Below are positions 35,101-43,203 of a DNA stretch of 64,000 bases, piece by piece. Position numbers and translations under genes: made by a program. The number at the start of each line of letters is the position of its first letter. Position 1 is the stretch's first letter. Below the pieces are notes generated by a model. The model made no database searches. It was not told where the DNA came from and saw only the letters and a list, made by a program, of their open reading frames with translations. This stretch comes from Bacteroidetes bacterium GWF2_43_63 (lineage in GTDB: Bacteria; Bacteroidota; Bacteroidia; Bacteroidales; DTU049): assembly GCA_001769275.1 (NCBI GenBank), contig MEOQ01000050.1:159155-223154 (forward strand), given 5' to 3'.

Positions 35101-38100
35101 CATTACAGGTACATGGTCACCTGCAGCTATCAGTACTGCAAGTGCCGGTTCGACTGTTTTTACATTTACACCGGCAATCGGTCAGTGCGCAACTACTGCG
35201 ACAATGACTGTAGTGGTAAATGCAAACGCAGCACCTACATTCACGCAACTCGGCCCATATTGCGTTGGTGCGACACCAGGTACATTGCCAACGACATCAG
35301 TCAATGGAATCAGCGGCACGTGGAATGCAGCAATATCAACGGCTTCAGCTGGATCGACCTTATACACATTCACACCGGCAGCTGGCCAGTGCGCCACCAC
35401 AGCGACCATGACGATTGTTGTGAATGCAAACGTAACACCGACATTCTCTCAACTTGGCCCCTACTGCGCCGGTGCGACGTCAGGGATATTGGCGACCACT
35501 TCAACAAACGGTATTACAGGCACATGGTCACCTGCTACAATCAGCACTGCAAGCGCGGGATCGACTGTTTATACTTTTAATCCTAATGCCGGTCAGTGCG
35601 CTACCACTGCGACAATGACTGTAGTGGTAAATGCAAACGTAACACCGACATTCACGCAACTCGGCCCATATTGCGTTGGTTCGACACCTGCGACACTGGC
35701 GACAACCGCTACGAATGGCATTACAGGCACATGGTCACCTGCTACAATCAGTACTGCAAGCGCGGGATCGACAGTTTATACTTTCACACCAACTGCAGGT
35801 CAGTGCGCCACCACAGCGACCATGACAGTTGTTGTGAACGCAAACGTGACACCGACATTTAGTCAACTTGGGCCATATTGTACCGGATCAACACCGGGCA
35901 CATTGCCTTTGACATCAACCAACGGAATTAGCGGCACGTGGAACGCAGCAATATCAACGGCTTCAGCTGGATCGACCGTATACACGTTCACACCGGCAGC
36001 CGGCCAGTGCGCTGCCACAGCAAACATAACGATTGTTGTGAATGCAAATGCAACACCGACATTCTCTCAACTTGGCCCCTACTGCGCCGGTGCGCCGTCA
36101 GGGATATTGGCGACCACTTCAACAAACGGTATTACAGGCACATGGTCACCTGCTACAATCAGCACTGCAAGCGCGGGATCGACTGTTTATACTTTTAATC
36201 CTAATGCCGGTCAGTGCGCTACCACTGCGACAATGACTGTAGTGGTAAATGCAAACGTAACACCGACATTCTCGCAACTCGGCCCCTACTGCGCCGGTGC
36301 GACGCCAGGTATATTGGCGACAACCGCTACGAATGGCATTACTGGCACATGGTCACCTGCTGCAATCAGCACTGCAAGCGCGGGATCGACTGTTTATACT
36401 TTTAATCCTAATGCCGGTCAGTGCGCTACCACTGCGACAATGACTGTAGTGGTAAATGCAAACGTAACACCGACATTCACGCAACTCGGCCCATATTGCG
36501 TTGGTTCGACACCTGCGACACTGGCGACAACCGCTACGAATGGCATTACAGGCACATGGTCACCTGCTACAATCAGTACTGCAAGCGCGGGATCGACAGT
36601 TTATACTTTCACACCAACTGCAGGTCAGTGCGCCACCACAGCGACCATGACAGTTGTTGTGAACGCAAACGTGACACCGACATTTAGTCAACTTGGGCCA
36701 TATTGTACCGGATCAACACCGGGCACATTGCCTTTGACATCAACCAACGGAATTAGCGGCACGTGGAACGCAGCAATATCAACGGCTTCAGCTGGATCGA
36801 CCGTATACACGTTCACACCGGCAGCCGGCCAGTGCGCTGCCACAGCAAACATAACGATTGTTGTGAATGCAAATGCAACACCGACATTCTCTCAACTTGG
36901 CCCCTACTGCGCCGGTGCGCCGTCAGGGATATTGGCGACCACTTCAACAAACGGTATTACAGGCACATGGTCACCTGCTACAATCAGCACTGCAAGCGCC
37001 GGATCGACTGTTTATACGTTTACTCCAACTGCCGGTCAGTGTGCCACTACAGTTACTATGACCATTGTTGTGAATGCAAGCGTGACGCCAACATTCACGC
37101 AACTCGGCCCCTACTGCGCCGGTGGAACGCCTGACGCATTGGCGACCTCTTCAATAAACGGCATCACAGGAACATGGTTGCCTTCTGCAATAAGCACTGC
37201 AGGCGCAGGATCGACTGTTTACACATTTACCCCCGATGCTGCCGGATGTTTTTTGAACGTAACCATGAATGTGCAGATCAACGCACCAGAAATCCCAACT
37301 TTCAGTCAGATTCCCGTTTTCTGCGCGGGCGCGCCGGCACCGGTTTTACCAAGTGTTTCAAACAACGGAATTACCGGTACATGGACACCAGCCACTGTTG
37401 ATAATCTGAGCAGTGGTACATATGCATTTACCCCTGCAGTCGGACAATGCGCGGCAGATCAGACAATGAACGTCAGCGTAGAACCATTGCCGGTCGCTTC
37501 TTTTGCACCAGTGCCGGTTTCGGGATGCATTCCCCTGACCGTGAATTTTCAGAATAACAGCACGACAGGTGTAAATTGCATGTGGAATTTTGGCAACGGA
37601 AACATTTCAACCCAATTTAATGCGACGGCTAATTACAATTCTGCAGGTTTGTACAATGTAACGCTCGAAATCACATCAGCTACCGGGTGCAGGGACTCGG
37701 TCACATTCAGTAATGCTGTTGAGGCATATCCAAGACCGACAGCTGATTTCAGCTATTTACTCCCTGAAGAGACAGCTCTTGAAAATGAGGTTCAGTTTAC
37801 TGATATGTCATCCGGTGCATCTTCCTGGCTGTGGCAATTCGGTGACGCAAACAACGGCAATTCGGTTGAGCAAAATCCGGTGTATTCATACGAAAAGGGT
37901 GGCTCATACTGGGTTTGCCTCAATGTAATGAATGATTATGCCTGTGCTGATACAATATGTAAAAACTTAACCATAGAGCCGTTTTCTTCGGTATATGTTC
38001 CTTCTGCCTTCACACCATTCAACGGCGATAATGTCAATGACCTGTTCAATATTCAGGGAATCGGAATCCAGCAAATGCACCTGTACATTTTCAACCGCTG

Positions 38101-38260
38101 GGGCGATTTGATCTATGAAACCGAAACACAGGACGGCGGCTGGGATGGCATTTATAAAGGAGAGCACGCTCAACAGGATGTGTATACCTGGGTTTTGCAT
38201 TACAGACTTGAATCAAATCTGGAATACAAGATGATCGGACGGGTTCTGCTGCTGGATTGA
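32132..38260 (+). CDS. Giant adhesin: CUB domain, 12 tandem repeats, PKD, gliding-motility C-terminal domain
   Basis: The 2042-residue protein starts at ATG 32132, giving a signal peptide (MKSYVVSVIAFSVFLAIAIN). A CUB-like domain follows (about 25-185: DADRLEIYDG), then two jelly-roll segments with paired acidic/aromatic motifs (about 200-390 and 745-935). Twelve repeats of about 69 residues (TPTFSQLGPYCAGATP..NGITGTW..TASAGSTVYTFTP) occupy 965-1787. Two PKD domains (about 1788-1950) and a CHU_C/gliding-motility-associated C-terminal domain end the protein (VPSAFTPFNGDNVNDLFNI, FNRWGDLIYETE). This is a type B T9SS cargo. The predicted role is surface adhesion or gliding; conserved Cys pairs in each repeat may form disulfides. 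Confidence 0.9.
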   Translation: MKSYVVSVIAFSVFLAIAINPLATYGQATVLISQGGTVSVNDGDMFYDAGGAAGNDGNTGYTITLMPAVSGESVCVDFTSFITYMDFYGLVDADRLEIYDGLNTSAPNIGSLQGNYGTAYNASGTPYNTGQPVVGTIAAELKPGIFCANNASGALTFRFVNNSSSQYAGWVGVIKTYQNSSPGCAVSISANPASICSGSSTTLTIDGHVASAALSNNFNTSTVGTGWSSSPGTLSFMSVLACQPNNGYDTRNSDLSVFAWMQNVAAPRTLETAAFDLSSGGTISFDFRMASDDNGSNGCEAADSREGVYLQYSTNNGSTWTTCKLMFPGELGGGILGCGNYVYNWNKTTVPIPAVAMTSSTKFRWTQQQSTSGSEDSWGIDNVQITARHPFTISVTNETAGGAVVGTSTTAPFTLLVSPTVTTVYKATITDGTTTCTSNVTVTVNNCASTSCGTCALPTCPIGLQPDYPSAEANHTSYCNVPSPAIAGPQTYVTYHSVTVNSSGILGVVASSYNGGVAGCAATRTFKLYPVGSSCLAASAILPSVANANGSIYSNPEWTGLTPGNYILEITHSIAAGCGLYDNCQAYYSPACTPVVPAFTLPASICTGSVAPTLPVTSNNNIFGTWSPASVSNTTSGTYIFTPDAAQCAGDVSYTINVSAGTPPTYTSTTGNVTCAGPNSGSITINPVSSGTTFEWVSGPVVSPVPAGNLPSGASDERALINLPVGTYCVDITNTSSSTTTQTLFSENFESGISNWTINNSIGSNIWVRNNNYTGGTCVVSSIPYSVPSIPNQPAAVTNSPNSYYLHIQATNTNPVVCGSGSSSPFPPLNANFNGSDLAANQTALINNTFNTTGLSNVNVNFYWMGDGDANDYCILEYSLNGGSSWTQSGLKLNNQTTWIAGSRTDATWANQTNLKFRFRWVNNNSTGQDPPICLDQISITAEQTSSCSSTVQECFTISAPSSVTPTFSQLGPYCAGATPATLATTATNGITGTWSPAAISTASAGSTVFTFTPAIGQCATTATMTVVVNANAAPTFTQLGPYCVGATPGTLPTTSVNGISGTWNAAISTASAGSTLYTFTPAAGQCATTATMTIVVNANVTPTFSQLGPYCAGATSGILATTSTNGITGTWSPATISTASAGSTVYTFNPNAGQCATTATMTVVVNANVTPTFTQLGPYCVGSTPATLATTATNGITGTWSPATISTASAGSTVYTFTPTAGQCATTATMTVVVNANVTPTFSQLGPYCTGSTPGTLPLTSTNGISGTWNAAISTASAGSTVYTFTPAAGQCAATANITIVVNANATPTFSQLGPYCAGAPSGILATTSTNGITGTWSPATISTASAGSTVYTFNPNAGQCATTATMTVVVNANVTPTFSQLGPYCAGATPGILATTATNGITGTWSPAAISTASAGSTVYTFNPNAGQCATTATMTVVVNANVTPTFTQLGPYCVGSTPATLATTATNGITGTWSPATISTASAGSTVYTFTPTAGQCATTATMTVVVNANVTPTFSQLGPYCTGSTPGTLPLTSTNGISGTWNAAISTASAGSTVYTFTPAAGQCAATANITIVVNANATPTFSQLGPYCAGAPSGILATTSTNGITGTWSPATISTASAGSTVYTFTPTAGQCATTVTMTIVVNASVTPTFTQLGPYCAGGTPDALATSSINGITGTWLPSAISTAGAGSTVYTFTPDAAGCFLNVTMNVQINAPEIPTFSQIPVFCAGAPAPVLPSVSNNGITGTWTPATVDNLSSGTYAFTPAVGQCAADQTMNVSVEPLPVASFAPVPVSGCIPLTVNFQNNSTTGVNCMWNFGNGNISTQFNATANYNSAGLYNVTLEITSATGCRDSVTFSNAVEAYPRPTADFSYLLPEETALENEVQFTDMSSGASSWLWQFGDANNGNSVEQNPVYSYEKGGSYWVCLNVMNDYACADTICKNLTIEPFSSVYVPSAFTPFNGDNVNDLFNIQGIGIQQMHLYIFNRWGDLIYETETQDGGWDGIYKGEHAQQDVYTWVLHYRLESNLEYKMIGRVLLLD
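35538..36174 (+). repeat. 637-bp direct repeat, copy 1
   Basis: By reading base by base, this stretch is identical to 36363-36999. It covers the end of unit 3, units 4 and 5, and most of unit 6 of the adhesin array. Offset 825 bp, equal to four units. Confidence 0.93.
36363..36999 (+). repeat. 637-bp direct repeat, copy 2
   Basis: Identical copy of 35538-36174. The first mismatch on the left is at 35537/36362 (a/g) and on the right at 36175/37000 (g/c). Confidence 0.93.
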
Positions 38261-38268
38261 TTGCTTGA

Positions 38269-38508
38269 ATGGTACATGAAAAGCTGGTATCAGATACAGA
38301 CAATGATGTTGCTATTAAGGATATTTCTGATGGTGTTGATATTGAGGTGAACTCAACGGAGACCTTGATGCAGCTTAATGTTGAAAGAGACCTGTAGTAC
38401 AGATTATACAACAACGTCAGGCGAAATTATCACGTTTATCGTGAAGACGGACGTTATTTTTGCCTGACCATTTCCATTAGTCAGAAACAGGAAAAACAAT
38501 ATCAATAG
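38269..38508 (+). pseudogene. Possible small broken gene with one in-frame TAG
   Basis: From ATG 38269 a frame reads 42 codons (MVHEKLVSDTDNDVAIKDI then SDGVDIEVNSTE..) to a TAG at 38395-38397. The same frame then stays open for 36 more codons with protein-like content (YHVYREDGRYFCLTI) to a TAG at 38506. Composition resembles real coding sequence, but no family is recognised. It lies between convergent genes and its tail overlaps the end of the minus-strand gene. It could also be chance. Confidence 0.3.
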
Positions 38509-39092
38509 TATTCAAAGCGCTTGTAAATTTTACGAGAGAGTCCCCAATTCTCAATAATGCTGTCAAACTGCGCTTTACTGATGGTATCAGGTTTTTCTTC
38601 CAGATATCTGCTCCATTTACGGATGGTGTATGTTCTCGAAGAATCACGAAGGATATTATGCTTTACATAAGTCATTGTCAGGAATTGATCCGTTTTGCTA
38701 TTGGAAAAATCATCCTCAATTGAATAAATGTCAAATATATCGTAACGAACAGTTTTACTATGATGCTTAATGCTATCTTTTGACCAGGAAAGATAAAAAT
38801 CTCTTTTCCGTGAATAATCAATAAGAGACATAGTGGAATCAATTTGTGGCAACTGGTGCTGACTCCAGAATTCCTGACAAGAGGAAACCGAGTAATTTTC
38901 TTTTCTTCCGGATCCATTTGTCAGGAGAAATGAATTAACCAATAATAAGACAGCTGTAATTTTAATAATAATCTTACCTGTCTTGTTTCTTTTGGGTTTG
39001 TCTGACTGTGCATAAAAAAACAATCCCATTATTCCTATCACTATAAGAAATAAAAACAGAAGAAGTAAAAACAATTCAGTTTTCATTGGCAA
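38502..39092 (-). CDS. Membrane-anchored protein, unknown function
   Basis: The 196-residue protein has two predicted membrane helices (residues about 6-27 and 42-59) with a short basic loop between them, then a polar, probably periplasmic domain (about 65-196) rich in Ser, Asp and Tyr. No family recognised. Its start is 4 bases after the stop of the large membrane protein gene (39097-41397), so the two are probably translated from one mRNA and may interact. The start is uncertain by two codons (MPMK or MK). Confidence 0.72.
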   Translation of the reverse strand: MPMKTELFLLLLFLFLIVIGIMGLFFYAQSDKPKRNKTGKIIIKITAVLLLVNSFLLTNGSGRKENYSVSSCQEFWSQHQLPQIDSTMSLIDYSRKRDFYLSWSKDSIKHHSKTVRYDIFDIYSIEDDFSNSKTDQFLTMTYVKHNILRDSSRTYTIRKWSRYLEEKPDTISKAQFDSIIENWGLSRKIYKRFEYY

Positions 39093-39096
39093 TGAG

Positions 39097-41397
39097 CTAT
39101 TTTTTCTTCCCCAGATTCTTAAAGAAATCCGCTACACCCCATTGCTCAAGGTAGCCGAAATGCCACAACAAGATTGTTGCCATCACTACAAGAATGAAGA
39201 AAATTACAATGATGGGAATCCATGGATTGCGTTTCTTTTTGAAAGGATCAATCAGATTCAGCTTCGAATTTTCGGGCAGCGAAGCGAGGTGGGTGAGGGT
39301 GCGACCGAAAATAATATTGATGGTCAGGCGCGCATTGATGGCCCAGCCATTGGCATCGAGCACATGTGCCAGATTGCGTTTGCGCAGCTTCAAAAAAGCC
39401 AGTATCATCGAAGGCAACGAAATGGTGAGCATCAACCCGATAAGTGCCAGCGGAATTTGCCACCATTCAAGTGAAAGAAATCCGGAAAGGATGGCCAGTA
39501 ATATAGATCCGATGGCGCTCAGTGCAATGCTTAATGCCGCGAAAATACCAGCAAATTTTCCGATATCAAAAGGTGGTGCAGCAGGTGTTGCCGGAGAACC
39601 TGGTAGCGGAGCTGGAGCGGTTGGGGCCGGGGCTGGAGCGGCCGGCGCGTTAGCTGCGGTTGTAAGATGGGTGTCGGCCTGCACAATGCCTTGTTCAACT
39701 TTGCCCATATTCTTTTCTTCCATCGATTTTTCTTTCGAAGCAGCCATTTTTTCAATTTGCTTCGAAATGAATTTCGACAGTTTTTTGTAAGGCGACCAGA
39801 AAGCTTGCTTAATGCTAATCGGGTTATCAAGGATATTTACGATTGTTGCATCCCAGTCCTGGCCTTTGCGATCGTAGAAAATGGCGTTGCGCCCCACCGT
39901 AATATCATCGTTGTCGCCGTCGGTGAGGGCTGCTACGATGGTCATTTTTTCACCACGCGTGCGCGAAATGCAATCGCAATAAATCAGGCAAATGCCGCTG
40001 CCTCCGGCCATTGTATTATGCTTGGGCATATCTGTAACCTTGACGCATAAATCGCAGCAGCGCTGATCAATGTACAGCTCTCCAGCCTGAAATATGGCTT
40101 TGATGCCCGGTTGGTAGAAATCGCTGAAGTTGACATAATTGCGAAGCAGCGTGTGCAGATCGCGGTAATAGCGCACCAGCTGGTCAACTTTAATAATATT
40201 GTTGGCTTCGGTTTCGAGTTTCATATCCTCTGCTACAACGTTCAGCAGCGCTTCTTTCAGATTTTTCTGCAAGATATCCGCTATGGTTTCAGCACCGAGT
40301 TGCTCAACATCAGCACCTTTTTTATCGGCCTGCCATTGTTCGTATGCTGCAAATTTCTGAGGCAGTGATTGCCATTCAACGAGTGTAAGTTCGTTTTTTT
40401 GACCAAAAAGCCCTTTTACAACAAGCTCGTTGAATGTTGTCATTGCTTCTCCCCATGCCGGATTGATGCCTTCTGACAGCGGCAGGTTTTTGGTGTTATT
40501 CATTTTGGCCACTGGCAAAGCCGCAATTTCGCTCAGACTTTGGGCCAGATTTTTCGGGCTGATGGCCTCATATTGTGCCAATTGAGCATTTAGCACTTCG
40601 GCCGAAGCAGGATCATATTCCGCTAAGCGGCAACGTAGAAAATAGTCATCGATTTTATCCTGAACAACTTTAAAAGCTTCGAGTGCTGAAGCCGTGTTAT
40701 CACCGAAAGGAAGAATCTCTGCCTGATTGGTTTTTGCAACCAGTTGCCAGGTATTGTAATCTTCGCATTTCTGAAAGAAATCCTCTATCAACTCAGTGTC
40801 AATGCCGGGTTTACCGTTGCGGTCATCTTTCGATCCGAGACAAATAATAATGTTTTCAATCAGGGTTTTCAGATCTGTATCGTCGGCAGAATAGGCTGTA
40901 ATAATGCCATCGCCGTTGAATTTTGTATCGGCAAAAATGCCTTTGGTGTCTGATGTTTCTTCGACGGTGATATCAGTCTGACCTTCTTTGCCGAGGTTTT
41001 TCAGAATCTGCCGGGCGGAGGCCAGCAATTCTTTTCCTTCGTCGGTAGAGTTATTGATTGAATCAAGAGGGAGCTTTTGGCGGTCTTCAAGCAGCTCATC
41101 CGGATTTTTCAAAACTGAGGTTATCCATTTTCCGGCAGCAATTATTTCCGGTACGCGTATGCGGCCATCGTCGTCGTAATCGATCAGGCCGAGCGTTTTA
41201 TCGTCGATTTCAAGACCCGAAACCGGGCTGCTGAGCGCGGTCCAAAGTTTCTGATCGAGCGTATCGAGCATCGCAATGTCTTTGCCAGACACAATGTTTA
41301 CACGATTGACTCCTCCCACGCGTGAAAATTGCCAGATATGCTCAGGTTCGCCGTTCTTAATGATTCTTGCGATGCGTTTTGCTGGATTTATGGCCAT
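39097..41397 (-). CDS. Large membrane protein with EF-hand-like motifs, unknown function
   Basis: The 766-residue protein has a long soluble N-terminal region and three predicted membrane helices near the end (about 618-645, 650-672 and 725-746). They follow a Pro/Ala-rich linker (PAPAPAPTAPAPLPG-like). Two Asp-rich loops resemble EF-hand calcium sites: DYDDDGRIRVPE near residue 74 and DTKFNGDGIITA near residue 157. A Cys cluster (RCCDLCV .. YCDC) lies near residue 460. No signal peptide is present, so the soluble part is probably cytoplasmic. I recognise it as a conserved-looking hypothetical protein without assigned function. The small membrane protein downstream is its likely partner. Confidence 0.75.
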   Translation of the reverse strand: MAINPAKRIARIIKNGEPEHIWQFSRVGGVNRVNIVSGKDIAMLDTLDQKLWTALSSPVSGLEIDDKTLGLIDYDDDGRIRVPEIIAAGKWITSVLKNPDELLEDRQKLPLDSINNSTDEGKELLASARQILKNLGKEGQTDITVEETSDTKGIFADTKFNGDGIITAYSADDTDLKTLIENIIICLGSKDDRNGKPGIDTELIEDFFQKCEDYNTWQLVAKTNQAEILPFGDNTASALEAFKVVQDKIDDYFLRCRLAEYDPASAEVLNAQLAQYEAISPKNLAQSLSEIAALPVAKMNNTKNLPLSEGINPAWGEAMTTFNELVVKGLFGQKNELTLVEWQSLPQKFAAYEQWQADKKGADVEQLGAETIADILQKNLKEALLNVVAEDMKLETEANNIIKVDQLVRYYRDLHTLLRNYVNFSDFYQPGIKAIFQAGELYIDQRCCDLCVKVTDMPKHNTMAGGSGICLIYCDCISRTRGEKMTIVAALTDGDNDDITVGRNAIFYDRKGQDWDATIVNILDNPISIKQAFWSPYKKLSKFISKQIEKMAASKEKSMEEKNMGKVEQGIVQADTHLTTAANAPAAPAPAPTAPAPLPGSPATPAAPPFDIGKFAGIFAALSIALSAIGSILLAILSGFLSLEWWQIPLALIGLMLTISLPSMILAFLKLRKRNLAHVLDANGWAINARLTINIIFGRTLTHLASLPENSKLNLIDPFKKKRNPWIPIIVIFFILVVMATILLWHFGYLEQWGVADFFKNLGKKK

Positions 41398-41482
41398 GGT
41401 CGTAGTACTTTTAGATGAAATATAATTGCAAAATACTGGTTGATTGAGGGTTCTTTAATTAACTCAGAAAATCTTGATTGTT

Positions 41483-41641
41483 ACGACATTCCACCGTTCC
41501 GGCTGTTAATAGCACCTCGCAGGGCCCGAAACCCTGCGAGCGGTGTGGTTCGGCCGGAACATGGAACCGTCGTAACAACACAAAAAACAACGGTTCCATG
41601 TCCTTCGGCTCCGTTGGTGCCTTCGGACGGTGGAATGTTGT
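41483..41641. repeat. Nested inverted repeats forming a cruciform-like element
   Basis: Outer arms acgacattccaccgt (41483-41497) and acggtggaatgttgt (41627-41641) match at 14 of 15 positions. Inside are two hairpins: ctcgcaggg/ccctgcgag (41516-41524 and 41532-41540) and acatggaaccgt/acggttccatgt (41559-41570 and 41590-41601). The whole could fold as a three-way junction. It lies between the divergently arranged 39097-41397 gene start and the psd end. The ctcgcaggg hairpin resembles the one at 55641-55673. Confidence 0.85.
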
Positions 41642-41673
41642 TTATTGTGAGTTTTGAATGCATGAATTCCGGG

Positions 41674-42339
41674 TTATTTCAGTTCAGCAAGAATACTTTT
41701 ACAGCCAGTCACTTTTTCGCCGGTTTTCACTTTTATGATTGAACTGACAGGTATAATATGATCGACGCGGCTGCCGAAACGGATAAAACCAAGCTCATCG
41801 CCGGCTTTGACTTTTTGGTCAGGTTCAAGAAATGTTATTACCCTTCGGGCAGCAGCTCCGGCAATCTGACGAACAATAATTTGTTTGCCTTGTTCAGTCA
41901 GAATAACGGTTTCACTCTGCTCATTTTCCAACGAAGCTTTCGGCTTTATTGCCATGAGGTGCAAGCCATTGCGGTGTTCAACTGAAGTAATGGTTCCGGT
42001 TATTGGAACATAGTTTAAGTGTACAGAATAGATGCTCATAAACACAGAAATCTGTATGGCTTCGCCTTCAGGAAATCGGTCGGTTTTGATTTTTTCAATC
42101 ACCACCACTTTACCGTCGGCAGACGAAAAAACAGACTCAGGTGAAGCTTCCGGCAAGGTTCGTTTTGGGTATCGAAAAAACGATAACACCCAGAAACAAA
42201 TGATGGCAAGCACCCCTAAAATTGCGCAAATAACCCCGAAAAGCTGGAAGGGTACAAACATGATCACCATCAGGGCAATTGTCCCTAGAATGATAACAGT
42301 CCAATTTACTATGTCTTTTCCCGCTGGGTGTGTTCTCAT
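41674..42339 (-). CDS. psd: Phosphatidylserine decarboxylase family protein
   Basis: The 221-residue protein converts phosphatidylserine to phosphatidylethanolamine at the membrane. Two N-terminal helices (WTVIILGTIALMVIMFVPF; LFGVICAILGVLAIICFWVL) are followed by the catalytic domain (SVFSSADGKVVVIEK, SIYSVHLNYVPITG). The self-cleavage site GS near residue 188 (RFGSRVDHIIP) yields the pyruvoyl group. This is the short, archaetidylserine-type form common in Bacteroidota. The ATG overlaps the cdsA stop by one base (TGATG), so translation is probably coupled. Confidence 0.93.
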   Translation of the reverse strand: MRTHPAGKDIVNWTVIILGTIALMVIMFVPFQLFGVICAILGVLAIICFWVLSFFRYPKRTLPEASPESVFSSADGKVVVIEKIKTDRFPEGEAIQISVFMSIYSVHLNYVPITGTITSVEHRNGLHLMAIKPKASLENEQSETVILTEQGKQIIVRQIAGAAARRVITFLEPDQKVKAGDELGFIRFGSRVDHIIPVSSIIKVKTGEKVTGCKSILAELK

Positions 42340-43193
42340 CAGATTTTATTTTCTAATATATTGATAATCAATAGAGTGATCCCAGCAAAAGGAGCCGCCA
42401 CCAGCAAGCTGTCGATCCGGTCAAGAATGCCGCCATGGCCGGGAATGATGCTGCCCGAGTCTTTCACACCGGCTTCGCGCTTGAGTTTCGATTCGAGTAA
42501 ATCGCCGATGGTGCCGCTCAGCACAATCACCAACGCAATAATGCCAAGCGAAATCATATCAAAATCAAAAAACATCTGGTTGATAATCAGCAAGGTAGAT
42601 ATTGTAAATATCAGTCCGCCGAAAAATCCTTCCCAGGTTTTGCCGGGCGAAATTCGTTCAACCAGTTTGTGTTTCCCAATCAGACTGCCGGTGATGTAGG
42701 CCATGGTGTCGTTTATCCAGATGGCAGCCAGTAAGACCAGCAGCCAGGGCAGGGAATCGGCAAAAACCGCATTCTGAATACCAATCATAAACATGAATGG
42801 TATCAGCAGGTAAATGATTGAAATGGAGAAAAATGACAAAAGTCCTCGCGCGGGTTTTTGTGATATTGTGCTTATTATCAATATTATAAATCCAAGTAAA
42901 AATGGAGAAAAGAAAAGCAGCGGAGTCAATGCTTCACTATCAAAATCGCTGTAAATAAGCGCCCGATCGGACAATGCAACTGTTATCAGCATGAATAAAG
43001 CACAGATAATGGACCAGATGACAAGCAAAACTCCGTGAATATCAGTCTGCAAAATCTTTTTCAATTCAACCAGACCAATAATCAGAAAAACGGTTAAAGC
43101 CACATAAAGCAGTGGCGACCACCAAAGACTTCCGGCGATGAGCAGACCGGCATAAACAACAGCCGACGCGGAGCGGGTGAGAAAATTCTTCAT
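42339..43193 (-). CDS. cdsA: Phosphatidate cytidylyltransferase
   Basis: CdsA makes CDP-diacylglycerol, the substrate for phosphatidylserine synthesis. The 284-residue protein has about eight membrane helices and the family signature near the C-terminus: ESKLKREAGVKDSG followed by PGHGGILDRIDS. It starts 10 bases after the LUD gene and overlaps psd by one base. Joining cdsA and psd in one operon supports a shared phospholipid role. Confidence 0.95.
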   Translation of the reverse strand: MKNFLTRSASAVVYAGLLIAGSLWWSPLLYVALTVFLIIGLVELKKILQTDIHGVLLVIWSIICALFMLITVALSDRALIYSDFDSEALTPLLFFSPFLLGFIILIISTISQKPARGLLSFFSISIIYLLIPFMFMIGIQNAVFADSLPWLLVLLAAIWINDTMAYITGSLIGKHKLVERISPGKTWEGFFGGLIFTISTLLIINQMFFDFDMISLGIIALVIVLSGTIGDLLESKLKREAGVKDSGSIIPGHGGILDRIDSLLVAAPFAGITLLIINILENKI

Positions 43194-43203
43194 AATTGTT
43201 TGA

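Larger units (their letters stand above)
35024..37492 (+). repeat. Twelve in-frame coding repeats of about 204-207 bp
   Basis: Each unit encodes 67-69 residues with the frame TPTF(S/T)QLGPYC .. TNGITGTWSPA .. STASAGSTVYTF .. GQCATTATMTVVVNAN. Units 1-10 are very similar; units 11 and 12 diverge. A degenerate unit precedes the array at about 33900-34110. Confidence 0.92.

Noticed and set aside
34993..37134. Cys/His/Arg-rich frames repeated on the plus strand
   Set aside because: They are out-of-frame readings of the adhesin repeats; the main frame has a signal peptide, conserved domains and a sorting domain.
25081..37492. Periodic repeats considered as CRISPR arrays
   Set aside because: Units are over 200 bp, in frame, and have no short repeat with unique spacers; no cas genes are present.
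39194..39790. 198-codon frame on the plus strand
   Set aside because: Antisense to the 766-residue membrane protein, covering its Pro/Ala linker and helices; composition is an artefact of that bias.
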